Below are positions 34,291 to 44,104 of a DNA stretch of 64,000 nucleotides, in pieces. The notes below the pieces were generated by a model that made no database searches, was not told the origin of the DNA, and saw only the letters and a list, made by a program, of their open reading frames with translations. The stretch spans positions 1-64,000 of the forward strand of contig JADDOH010004000.1 in the NCBI GenBank assembly GCA_016648135.1, given 5' to 3'. Source of the DNA: Agrypnia vestita (taxonomy: Eukaryota; Arthropoda; Insecta; Trichoptera; Phryganeidae). Within the stretch, counting starts at the first letter, position 1. Each line of letters starts with the position of its first letter. The position numbers were made by a program, and so were the translations under genes.

Positions 34291-34739
34291 AAATATATAT
34301 GCAAGAAAACGAGAATATATATTTTGAAAATATTGAAATGTAATGTTCCCCGGAGAAAGTCTGACGATAGAGTTCTTCTTTCGTCAAAAATACGCATGAT
34401 TGGTCAGCACTTAAAAATGCGGTCAAACCGAACAAAGCGACCCTTTTTGTACTTTTGATTCTGACCGCACTTAAAGATTTCAAGTCTGCTGAGGGGTGCT
34501 TCTGCTCAAGGAGGGTGCGCCCAGCCAAAGCCTCCGAACCACTATCGAAAATTGTAAAATCAGGTGGAAACCTACGTCATTGGATCCTCAATTTTAATAA
34601 TTTCGCTTCAATGCTATTGAGAGGTATCAAAACATTTTTAATATTACTTTGTAATAAAAATTTCAAAATTATCTTTCACAATAAGGGCATACAAAATATG
34701 CGGTTATCGTTAAAATTGTATTTTATAAAATAATAATAA

Positions 34740-34880
34740 AAATAAACTTACTTACTTTCCATCACGCCGTTTCCTCGTGGGGGGTAAGCAGAAAGAATAG
34801 AGCGCCACACTCTTCTGTCCTGACACACAACTCTCGCCTCATCCACATTCATACATCTTCGCATGCAAGCTCGACGTTAA
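34740..34880 (-). repeat. LINE-tail-like dispersed repeat, copy 1
   Basis: TTTCCTCGTGGGGGGTAAGC, AGAGCGCCACACTCTTCTGT, ACACACAACTCTCGCCTC and CACATTCATACATCTTCGCA are shared at high identity with 47343-47475. Orientation and composition suggest a LINE 3' end, but no poly(A) or coding part is attached. Confidence 0.6.
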
Positions 34881-35046
34881 AAAAAACGTAAAAAATACCG
34901 ATATTAAAAAAATTAATACAGACTAAAAACGAAAAAATAAAATGTTAAAACTTGTAAGTTACTTACGTTTTCTTTTATCTATATTTATTCGATAAATATT
35001 TTATTTGTTCTTACTCTGTTGGTTAAATATATATATACGTCTTTAT

Positions 35047-35364
35047 AATAGGGAAATTTTGCTTTTTTTAATAGAATAATCTTTAATTATCTAATATCTT
35101 TAACATTTGAAATACCCGCCAAAACACGTCATTTCACTAGCATGAGTACGTGCGTCACAATTGCATGGTACCCAGGTATACAAATTCTACAGCACGTTTA
35201 TGTGCGTTTTAGTCGAATTGTAATTTTAAAGGATTTTATTATAAAAATTGTGAATGGAAACATCACCTCACATTATCCACACTGATTCACAGAATATAAT
35301 TAATATTTATGAATCTATTTCAAATATTTTCATCGGTATTTGTAATATGTGAAATTTCCCTATT
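35047..35364. mobile_element. MITE-like element with 13-bp TIR
   Basis: AATAGGGAAATTT at 35047-35059 is repeated in reverse complement at 35352-35364. The left 45 bp (to TTTTTAATAGAATAATCTTT) also match, in reverse orientation, 26250-26305. Non-coding. The TIR is short, so chance pairing is not excluded. Confidence 0.4.
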
Positions 35365-36229
35365 GTTTGAATTGGGTATTGTTATTTTTTCTCTTCTTAT
35401 GCAAATGATATAATCCAAATATCAACTGAAAAAAATTATTTTCCGGTAATTCGGTAATGGAGCCTAGCCAAACTAGTAAATCAGTTTATTGAAAGTCGGT
35501 TTTGCATTCCTTGAATAAATAAAAAATATTTCAAAAAATATTAGTAGATAATAATTCAAGTGGCAAAAATATTTTTTATGAATTAAATTTGGAGAGTGGG
35601 AAGAAATTGAGTTTCAAAGTATTAACATTATTACAACTTTTATGTTGTACTTATTTCTATCAGATACAAAATATAACACAGTACTTTTAGTTATTTTCCC
35701 CGGAAAAGTCTTAAAAAGCTTTCAACATTTCTCATACAATAAAATGAATGTGAAGCAAAAATAAATTTAACGAAAAATATACTGAAAAACATATTATTAC
35801 AATTTTAAATATGCTAAAGGATAAAAATAAAATCATTGCTTTTCTATTATTTTAACTGATTTATTTGAAGTGATTTTTATTCCATAACATTTTCGTAATG
35901 TTTTTATGTGTAAGAATTTGGAAAGGATTATATTTGCGGTGTAAAAGCAAAGGCCGCAATACCCAAAAAAATGTATGCAGTCATCGAGGATTACACATTT
36001 ATAATGTACTGAATTCGAAATTTTACAGGAAACACACCCTATAAATTTATAGGAAACATGATTTTCGAAGGGACAGATATATAAAATCTAATATTTAGTA
36101 TCTCTTAAATAAGTTATCCTGGGTATACGCATTGGCATAAAAAACATTTTTAAAATTTTTTGGATATTGGTGCCTTTGATTTTATACTCCTCATACCTAT
36201 GTTTTTTTGTATTGACGCAATTCTGAAAA

Positions 36230-36442
36230 CTTTCATCAAATTCACAATATTTTGCACATGTCCAAATTTTTCAAGAACACAATACTGGAAGTTATTCCCA
36301 GGGGGACATCATTAATCAAGATATATTATAGATGTCATATTATAGAGACGAAGCAAAAATTTTTGTATGGGAAAATTAATATCTACTTTCTCATTTAAAA
36401 AATATAGCTTCGTTTACATGAGACATCTGGATATAATATTTA
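36230..36442. repeat. Hairpin-family copy (GTCTC..GAAGC family)
   Basis: TATATTATAGATGTCATATT with ATAGAGACGAAGC pairs with GCTTCGTTTACATGAGACAT..ATATAATAT to form a hairpin at about 36316-36442. The sequence before it (TGTCCAAATTTTTCAAGAAC, CAGGGGGACATCATTAAT) is shared with 12030-12370. Confidence 0.6.
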
Positions 36443-37676
36443 GGAGAAGCATTTTAATTAAAAAGATGGTCGTTTCTGACGGAAAAAATAGATGTCTCAC
36501 CTAGCAATTATTTTGTAGATTTTGCGACTTTTGTATAGGGCTTCATATCAAAGCTCTCTATCCTTATATTCTTTTATCTTACATAACTGTTTATATAAGT
36601 AAATTTAAGAATAATATTTTTTTCAATAAACGTTATATGAGTTTGTGGTGAAATTATTAATATAATCAATAAAATTGTACTTAGTTTTTACCACTTATTA
36701 TATTAATAATAATATTAGAGGTCATGAAGAATTCACGATTCTGGTAGCATAACGAACGTTACGCTACCAGGATCAGTAGAAATAATATAAACCTTTAAAA
36801 TGCTGCCTTGTAAATTGATACTGTTTCTGGAAACCTTTTAATTATGTTTTGCGATCTCTTTTCAAATGAAATCTTAATTTACCCCATTTACAACACGGAT
36901 AAACTTTTTCTGACAGTTAAAATGTTGAAACCTTTTAAACTAATTACTCCTAATTGTACAAAATGTGCTACAGATTGTTTTTCCGGCTTCAAGATTCCCG
37001 ATTTACTTTTGAAGCCCGACGAATATTTGAACGTGGCTCGGTTATGGTGTGCATATCTATCCGCTTATTTGCGAAATTCTCTCGTGAATACTTCTAGCGT
37101 TCCATTCGCAGCATGCCAGACATTTTTTCGTTTTCTATAGGTATTTTATTTATAACTGAAATCCCCGCGAGAAATTCGCAGTCGATATTCAATACACGTC
37201 ACTCGTATGTGAAAAGCATTAATTTATAAGTTTTCCTCGGAGCGGCCTGCACCCTGGAACCAGATTACTACTTTTTTATAAGTGAAATAATGTCAAAAAA
37301 TGATTACGATTGATTAATTACTACATTCATTTTATTCTGCGTCATTTTGGTTTTAGATCCAGCGTTTCTGTAACCAACTTATTTCATTAAATATTAATTT
37401 TCATCATATGTGTCATTAAAGACCGAAAAACTAAATTTAATTTTATATACACGTATTGTTATAGAAACTCTAAAATAAATTAAGAATTAATTCGGTGTAC
37501 CGCAAAATATTTTAATTTCACTTCGTCTGTTCTACTCACCTCACTAGGTTAGAGTCTGTGTCGAGGGAGGCAGTGTTTTTGCCATGTAAAGTTAGAAAAA
37601 AGTTAATAAGTATGAAATATACCTACCTTACAAATTCTCATATGCATAAAAAAAGAAGTTATTTAAAAAAAGACTT

Positions 37677-38136
37677 TATACAGGATGTAATAGAGCTAGT
37701 CCACAATACTTTATAGAAGTTCTTGCCTAAATTTTGAGTAGTAAAGGTTCAAGCATCTATGTCCTCATATTGATAGTTACGGAGATAAACGACTTCAGAG
37801 TTTGCGTTTTTTTTCCAATATTTTATTTATCTATCTTTAGAGTAGAATATTTTGAATATTAAAAATTAATTCGCTTCAATACAAGTCATGTAAAATTATT
37901 AAAATTTTGCAGAAATCTTTTTTCAACATTTTTATCTTTTGATTTGTATTAGAGCGAATGAATTTTTAAAGTTCGATGCAAGTTACTTTCATGAGAGTCT
38001 AGTATTTTATAGAAGGTAAGTCAGTAATATTGAGAAAATGCAAACTTTGGGTTTGCATATCTCCATAACTAATTATATTTAGGCAAGAATACACACCTGT
38101 AAGGTATTGTGGACTAGCTCTGTTACACCCTGTATA
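37677..38136. mobile_element. Foldback family TACAGGG, compact complete copy
   Basis: The element starts TACAGGATGTAATAGAGCTA and ends, in reverse complement, TACAGGGTGTAACAGAGCTA; the match continues through GTCCACAATAC. TA stands outside both ends. The arms pair almost throughout the 460 bp (AGTTACGGAGATAAACGACT.. on the left, ATATCTCCATAACT on the right), so the whole element folds back on itself. No coding capacity. TACAGGG ends with TA flanks would fit a Tc1/mariner-type source. Confidence 0.8.
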
Positions 38137-38300
38137 CAAAATTTCTTTACAGTATAGAAGTATACAGTGAAGAAGTAAAAATAAAAGTTATGTAAATACA
38201 TAATAGATACATGGATATAAATATTATCTGACAAGATTCTTATTTATTTGTTCTGAGAACACAATTACTGGATTCATCCATTGCGGGATTATGTTTAATT

Positions 38301-38630
38301 AAGATAAATTATAGAACTCTCACAGAGACAAAGCTATTTATATGAGAAATATGTTTGGAGGCATTTGTATATGTATACTGTTTCATGAGAAGAGACAATA
38401 GATATCACTAGCATAGTTCCTTGAAATGTACGGATTATTCCTATTTGGAACATATACATATAACTTTAAAAAAAATCGATGTGCGGATGTTCTTACGTTG
38501 AATTGTATAGAGTGTTTACTTAAGCCAGCTCATACAGGTTGTAAGCCCTGTGCCATCATACAAAAGACTTCCATACATGATTCTCATATAAATAGCTTCG
38601 TCTCTGTGAGACTTTCATAATTTATCTTGA
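38301..38630. mobile_element. Hairpin element, GTCTC..GAAGCTAT family
   Basis: AAGATAAATTATAGAACTCT and CACAGAGACAAAGCTATTTA at the left pair with AAATAGCTTCGTCTCTGTGA and GACTTTCATAATTTATCTT at the right. It carries CAGCTCATACAGGTTGTAAG internally, seen in other fragments of this family at 10.1 and 12.2 kb. Confidence 0.7.
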
Positions 38631-38994
38631 TAAGATATATCTTGTTAAGATTACTGTAAATAATAATAGTTGTAAAAATAAAGTCAAAATTTAATATGCT
38701 TCCGTGTTCGTGAGCTTCCGTGTTCAGGAAGGACTCTCAACAACCCTACACAAAAGGCGTATGATTAGAGTTTTCCGTCAGGAGTATGCCTATCGATTGT
38801 ATAATAACCATTCTCAACAGAACAATACCTGACTAAAATGTAAGTTGAAGACGTCTTTATTCCATTAGAAATGTAAAGTGGCACAGTTCGTTATTAATAA
38901 GAATGCCATACAGTAACAGCAAGGAGCAAGTGGCTAGATTTTACAACAATATAAATAGTTGAGAACTGTAGTATATCGGAGCGAATATTAACGA

Positions 38995-39630
38995 GTACAC
39001 TCAAGTTAACAAATGTCTGTAAGATCTTAATGAAATATTTAAAATCTAGTTGTAACTCGTCAAAAGTGACGGTACTTTAACATGTCGGTTCCTAAAGAAT
39101 TTTGGCTTCGTGATTTTCTGGATGTATATATTTAAATGACATTGAGTTTGCGTGTTTGTGAGAAGATCAATGCCCATCTGTCGAAGCATGATCTCCCGGC
39201 ACATTTTATGTGTGGTGCGTAAGTGTGTGATTCATGTGAGTGAATGGTGAGATGGATATATAGAAAGACAAAAAATACTCACGGTTGGTAAAATGTCGAA
39301 TTTATTGCAAGTACAGGTTACAATGTTATAGTTCGCGGAATACAAAGTATATTGCGACTGTCTCGTGCGGCGTTCGGAGGAAGAGTAATGGACGGGTCGC
39401 GGGCGAACGGTACATCGGCGTCCGCGGTCTACCATTGGCAGGTCGTCTCGAGCGCGATTGGTCCAATGGCACGCTCGAGGGACTTGAGTCCGGGTAGGCC
39501 TAGATCCTACACATTATAAGTTTTTATTTATTTATAAAAAGAAAAAACAAAGAAAAAAATGATGAAAAAAGAAAAAAAAATGTTTTCATAAAATGAGTTA
39601 CAGACAATCAACGAAATTATTATAATTATT
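38995..39630. mobile_element. TIR-like element, copy 3 (right part), with nested LTR
   Basis: ACTCGTCAAAAGTGACGGTA and CATGTCGGTTCCTAAAGAAT (to about 39100) and, after an insert, TTTATTTATTTATAAAAAGA through ACGAAATTATTATAATTATT (to 39630) line up with the continuous right part of the 2781-3757 copy. The insert of about 415 bp in between is described separately. The left part of this copy is not recognisable. Confidence 0.65.
39101..39516 (-). mobile_element. LTR-like insertion inside copy 3
   Basis: Read on the minus strand, a GC-rich segment begins TGTGTAGGATCTAGG (from 39513) and ends ACGCACCACACA (39209), i.e. TGTGT..ACACA borders typical of an LTR of about 305 bp, with an AATAAA in TGCAATAAATTCGAC. 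About 108 bp more (39208-39101, TAAAATGTGCCGGGAGATC onward) follows as possible leader. No second LTR or coding part, and no target duplication is visible, so it is a truncated insertion. Confidence 0.5.
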
Positions 39631-40129
39631 GGGATAAAAATGTAATCCTTAATAATCTATATTTTTTCGACAATTTACCACAGTTATAAAATAAATTTTT
39701 GTCTAATTATTTTTTCTCCTCAACATGTTCAGCCCAAATATCTCACACAAACATATACAATGTAGGTCCTACACTATTCACTCGTTCGCTAAATAATTTA
39801 CTTTATGACATGTTATGATGATATTATTATTGTTATGTTTTGTGATATTACATTGATATTAAGTGGTGTATGCTGTTCGTAAATGATATTTAAAATATTT
39901 GTGAAAATTTATATTGTTTTTGTGCATTAAAGCCCTAACCTAACCTAAACTAACTATTATTATTTTAGTCTTAATTTTACTAAGCATACAAAATCACTTC
40001 GGTAGGAAACTAGTGCCATCTTTTGTTGAGTTCATTAACTAATTTCCTGTATAAAATCTTGATGAATTAATTATGGTGGATTTATTGATTAATTATTGAA
40101 TCTGACTATCGATTCATAGGCAATGTTCA

Positions 40130-40265
40130 CCAATTCTATCGTAAGAACATCCACACATTATCAAATTTTTGAAAGTTCTATATATTATATATGTTCGAAT
40201 CAAGAACCTTTCATAAATTATAGAAGTGTTTATGAGACTTCTATAATTTATTGTTAATTAATTAA
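40130..40265 (+). repeat. Hairpin-family fragment
   Basis: CGTAAGAACATCCACACATT, AATTTTTGAAAGTT and a TTATAGAAGTGTTTATGAGA..TTCTATAATTT palindrome resemble parts of the family seen at 38301-38630 and 10030-10210. Confidence 0.4.
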
Positions 40266-40294
40266 TCATCCTACATATAAAAATAACTTAATAT

Positions 40295-40600
40295 TTTGAC
40301 AATTAGATTTCTCGGGGGAATTATCTCCAAAAGAGCTCAAATAGATTGGCCGCCAAAAACTTGTGTCAGAACGCCATTATACTTTTTAATTCAGAGCTCT
40401 GTTAAGGGAAAAGTCTATGCGAATAATCCGGCAACGATTCAACAACTGAAAGATAACATCAGAGAATGAGAGAGAATGGAATTTGAGCAACCATTATGCC
40501 ATAACGAGATGGAAAACTTCGTTAAAATGTCCATGTCTGGCAAAAATGAGGCGGCCATTTAAACGATATAGTGTTTCACGTGTAATGGCCACAGAGTATG
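40295..40600 (+). pseudogene. mariner-type transposase C-terminal relic
   Basis: One frame reads RFLGGIISKRAQIDWPPKTC, VRTPLYFL, VKGKVYANNPATIQQLKDN and IRE, then a stop; after a frameshift come EFEQPLCHNEMENFVKM and, in another frame, GGHLNDIVFHV. This is the end of mariner/Tc-type transposases: ISRRGDIDWPPRSCDLTPLDYFLWG..KS.VY...P.TI..LK..I, then a C..VMENF..R and GGHL.DI.FH end. The final catalytic D of DLTPLD is replaced here (VRTPLY), so it is inactive. The N-terminal DNA-binding part and TIRs were not found. Confidence 0.75.
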
Positions 40601-40745
40601 AAATTGTACAGAGGTGAACTAAACCCCTTAATTAGGCGAGGGGATTGGGTCATAGCGGAAGAATGTCCCCAGGCGTGTATTTAATACACATTTCTACGTT
40701 AAGTATTTATTCTTTAATAACTAAATCTCCTAGTAAACAAAACGA
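40590..40745 (+). repeat. Dispersed repeat shared with 25440-25610
   Basis: It follows directly on the transposase relic: AAATTGTACAGAGGTGAACT, AAACCCCTTAATTAGGCGAG, GGGATTGGGTCATAGCGGAA. The 25.4-kb copy has no transposase before it, so it is probably a separate element or the transposon's terminal region. Confidence 0.55.
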
Positions 40746-40749
40746 ATTT

Positions 40750-41634
40750 TTTTCGGTAAATGTCGTTTTTTAATTTTTTTATGATTTCATTCCAATCCGA
40801 GTCTCAAGTAAAAACTTATTTTCGTAATAAAGCACGAACATGATCAACTTTTTAAAAATACTTAGTTTGACTTTTTCATAATTTTTTCAAATTTTACATA
40901 CTCGTAGTAATTTTTTTAACAAGTCAAATGTAGTGGACAGTATACGAAGAAGTTTAAGTCTATACGTAGTGGTCTGTGGTAACGGCGTAATAATATATGC
41001 CAAGAAAGACGGAAATTTTTATGTTATATTGTATGCGAGCGGGGCCGCCCAGATTTCGGGAAAAATGGATAATATATGGAGGGAATGGGATTAGGAATAG
41101 GGAAGGTTAAGAGGGAATGACGAGACGAGAGTGGACTGTAAGTTGCGAGAGGAAGGAACGTTTCACCTAACCTTGTTGTCTCTTGGCACTCCTTCCAGCT
41201 GTCACTCCATCAAACACTTAAATCACTCGGTTGGATCCAACACACGATAATCCAGTTATCTGGCGATAATATGCACATTTAATATCGAGACGAGAGACAA
41301 CAATTTCCAAGTCAGGAAGCGAGAATATCTGACCCGTCAGTTCAACGAAAAGGCGAGTATCGATTGAAATGAAAAGGTAACAGGTATTTTGAAGGTAGGA
41401 TTAAATTTTGATACGGACAAATCAGTGTTGCCACATACGCCAGAAATCGATTTTACAGGAAAAAACAATATTCCGTAAAATCGATTTCTGTGCCTACGTG
41501 ACAAATATCGAACATATATTTATTTAGATATTTATTATATCAAAATCTTAAATAGATTTCTTTTTTTGTCATTACTATTCTTTAAGCATTTTTATTAGAA
41601 TATTAAGAAATTTTAGATAATAACGATTAATTAG
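40750..41634. other. Non-coding stretch upstream of the Penelope-like element, one hairpin
   Basis: A moderately GC-rich part at 41030-41420 has no open frame. At about 41431-41501, GCCAGAAATCGATTTTAC and its complement GTAAAATCGATTTCTGTGC form a hairpin of about 20 bp around GGAAAAAACAATATTCC. No second hammerhead-like core was found here. Confidence 0.45.
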
Positions 41635-41655
41635 CAGACCACAACTAGTGATAAA

Positions 41656-43791
41656 GTGAGGCATATCTCAAGTATCGAAGCCTTTAAAAAGAAATGTAAA
41701 CTGGATAAAAAAATATCAAATTTAATTCGTTCGAAACAGAATATTAATACTAATTTTAATCATGCTAATCTTATCCAACAAAATAACCCCCATAAATTCA
41801 ATGAACGAGTTATAAACCTTTCAAAACATAAATTTACACCCGAAGAAATTAAGTTTTTAAACAACGGCCTTAAATATAATATTAAAAATAATAGTGAAAA
41901 AGCGATAATACAATTAGCTGTGGATACAGATGCTGCTCTGAAGAACGAAAAACCAATTAAATTTAAGTGTGCCGACCTGTTGAAAAAAGTGAACACATGT
42001 GTATCAAAAAGTGTCGGACGGGAACGTACCATTGTGAATAACATTAGAAACACTCTAAATTCTGAAGATTTAATTCTGACAAGATCGGATAAAGGCAACA
42101 GTATCGTAATTCTGGATAAAATGGACTATTTCAACAAAGTCAATGATTTTCTTTTAGATGATAATTTTATAATTCTTAAAACTAACCCTACATGTAAATT
42201 TCAAGATATTGTTAGACAAGTTGTTAAACACTGCCCATATCTTAATAACAATTGCGGGAACTCATTATTACAAACAAACCCCCAATCACCAAGACTTTAT
42301 GGACTTCCTAAAATCCATAAAGCAAATATACCAATTAGACCAGTTGTATCATATGTTAGCGCACCAAATTATAAACTTTGCAAAACTCTTAATCATCTTA
42401 TACAATCATATAATCTCTTCCAACCGACACATACCGTAAGAAATAGTATTGAATTCACCAACCGCGTTCAAAATTTACACATACCCAATAACGCTAAAAT
42501 AATTTCATTTGATGTAGTCAATCTTTTTACAAATGTCCCGATAATTGATACAAAGAATATTTTTATCGATTTACTAAATAATTCTGAACTGGATGAGGAA
42601 CTTGTAAAGGAAATCATAAAAATATTCAATGTCTGCACGAACCAAAATTATTTCGAATTCAATAATATTTTTTACGAACAACGTGACGGATTACCCATGG
42701 GTTCCCCAATATCTCCCATTCTAGCCGATATATTTTTAAACAAACTAGAAACAGACTTGTTAAATTCAGATCATCCCCTCGTTAATTCATGTATCCTCAG
42801 TTGGTATAGATACGTGGACGATATATTTTGTATCTTCACGGGCACTGATAGACAACTAGATTCTTTTCTCGCTTACCTTAATGTACAACACAAAAATATC
42901 AAATTCACTCTCGAAAAAAATGATGATAATAGTTTAAATTTTTTGGACCTCTCTATCAAAGTTAATAATAATAAGTTACAATTTAACATTTACCGAAAAC
43001 CCACACATACCGATACCGTTATTCCTGCATCGTCTTCCCATCCGACAGCGCATAAAATGGCCAGCTTCCATTCCATGTTAAATAGATTAATTAAAATTCC
43101 CCTTAACACCATTGATTATGACAACGAAGTAAATATAATTAAACATATTGCTATTAACAATGGATATAATTGCGCGTTAATAGATAGAATGTTGAAATCA
43201 AAAATTAATAATAAACTTATCGAAACATATTTATACTCAGGCAAAAATATTAAAACCACCGATAATACACTTTGGCGAAAAATTCTTTATAATGGTCCGA
43301 TTTCTAATAAAATTACAAATTGCTTCCCTACTCATATTAGACCAGCTTATTACACAAACAATAATATTGGTAAAATTCTTCTAAATTCAAAAACAAAAAT
43401 AGGTATGTTAGAAAAAAGTGGGATATATGAAATAACTTGCGGAGATTGTGACAAAAAGTATATAGGCCAAACCACTAGAAACTTAAATACACGCATAAAA
43501 GAACATCGCCGCTGCTTAAAAAATAACAATTTTTCCGAATTTGCCAATCATATAATTAACACCAATCATTCTTTCGATAGTCACAAATTAAAATTACTCC
43601 ACTCGGTTCCCCATAGACGATGGATAATGAATAGTTTGGAAACCGTTGAAATCCTAAAAAATTTAAATTCTGGAAACACATTAATAAATAATATCACATT
43701 TCAGTCCAGTTCACCACTCCTAGAGCTGTTCGGCGAAAAAATACCCTTCCCTGCCGCGCGCCCCCCTGACCCCCCTGACCTACCCAATTAG
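41656..43791 (+). CDS. Penelope-like element reverse transcriptase with GIY-YIG endonuclease
   Basis: A 711-codon uninterrupted frame. Penelope-like elements copy RNA into DNA at a break made by their own endonuclease. N-terminal region: INLSKHKFTPEEIKFLNNGL at residues 53-72. Reverse transcriptase: LYGLPKIHK (214-222), SFDVVNLFTNVP (284-295, motif A with catalytic D286), GLPMGSPISPILADIF (345-360), YRYVDDIF (384-391, catalytic DD), FLDL (429-432), IYRKPTHTDT (445-454). Endonuclease: GIY at 589-591 and YIG at 602-604, with C595/C598 between them and H632/H638 after them, the CCHH finger of endonuclease-bearing Penelope elements; R613, H617 and E662/E665 are candidate active-site residues. The frame is open from 41635 after a stop at 41632 but has no ATG before codon 156 (42121), so the 5' end is lost or supplied by another frame or exon. 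Otherwise it could be recently active. A hammerhead-like fold follows the stop by 25 bp. Confidence 0.92.
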   Translation: MRHISSIEAFKKKCKLDKKISNLIRSKQNINTNFNHANLIQQNNPHKFNERVINLSKHKFTPEEIKFLNNGLKYNIKNNSEKAIIQLAVDTDAALKNEKPIKFKCADLLKKVNTCVSKSVGRERTIVNNIRNTLNSEDLILTRSDKGNSIVILDKMDYFNKVNDFLLDDNFIILKTNPTCKFQDIVRQVVKHCPYLNNNCGNSLLQTNPQSPRLYGLPKIHKANIPIRPVVSYVSAPNYKLCKTLNHLIQSYNLFQPTHTVRNSIEFTNRVQNLHIPNNAKIISFDVVNLFTNVPIIDTKNIFIDLLNNSELDEELVKEIIKIFNVCTNQNYFEFNNIFYEQRDGLPMGSPISPILADIFLNKLETDLLNSDHPLVNSCILSWYRYVDDIFCIFTGTDRQLDSFLAYLNVQHKNIKFTLEKNDDNSLNFLDLSIKVNNNKLQFNIYRKPTHTDTVIPASSSHPTAHKMASFHSMLNRLIKIPLNTIDYDNEVNIIKHIAINNGYNCALIDRMLKSKINNKLIETYLYSGKNIKTTDNTLWRKILYNGPISNKITNCFPTHIRPAYYTNNNIGKILLNSKTKIGMLEKSGIYEITCGDCDKKYIGQTTRNLNTRIKEHRRCLKNNNFSEFANHIINTNHSFDSHKLKLLHSVPHRRWIMNSLETVEILKNLNSGNTLINNITFQSSSPLLELFGEKIPFPAARPPDPPDLPN

Positions 43792-43816
43792 ATTGATAAA
43801 TTTTGTATTTAAGTTA

Positions 43817-43882
43817 GTTATTATCTATACCTGATGATGAGAGGGACTGCTCCTCTCGAAACTATAGTTGTAAATTAATAAC
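43817..43882 (+). ncRNA. Hammerhead ribozyme of the Penelope-like element
   Basis: The sequence holds the invariant cores CTGATGA (43831-43837) and GAAA (43858-43861). Stem II is GAGAGG/CCTCTC (43839-43844 with 43852-43857). Stem III is a minimal 3-bp ACT/AGT (43861-43863 with 43866-43868) around AT. Stem I is TAC/GTA (43828-43830 with 43870-43872), an internal loop, and GTTATTA/TAATAAC (43817-43823 with 43876-43882). Cleavage would fall after T43869. An open stem I, short stem III and internal loop in stem I are what is described for the type I hammerheads of Penelope-like elements. One extra T lies between CTGATGA and stem II, which I believe is tolerated in this group. It lies just after the element's stop codon, as expected. 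Confidence 0.85.
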
Positions 43883-44104
43883 TCATATTGTGTGTGTATT
43901 ACAAAGTATATTAAAACATATTTGAAAGTATTTTTTCCGATTATTTTTACCCGATATAACAATTAATTTATTTTTCAATGTTAAAATTATAAAATGCTGT
44001 ACTGCTACGCTAATAAATACGCTATGGTAACATCGCATGGCGACAGATTCTTTCGCGGTTTGTGTCTTGGCTAAATAAATGTTCAAAGTATCTTGCACGT
44101 GTAC

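Larger units (their letters stand above)
34900..37670. other. AT-rich stretch with small repeats, no gene called
   Basis: Apart from the 35.0-35.4 kb MITE-like element and the 36.2-36.4 kb hairpin there is little structure. A 98-codon plus-strand frame at 36844-37140 looks moderately protein-like (several cysteines, charged residues) but has no known motif. Confidence 0.35.

Noticed and set aside
41760..42098. 112-codon open frame on the minus strand
   Set aside because: It is the antisense shadow of the Penelope-like frame.
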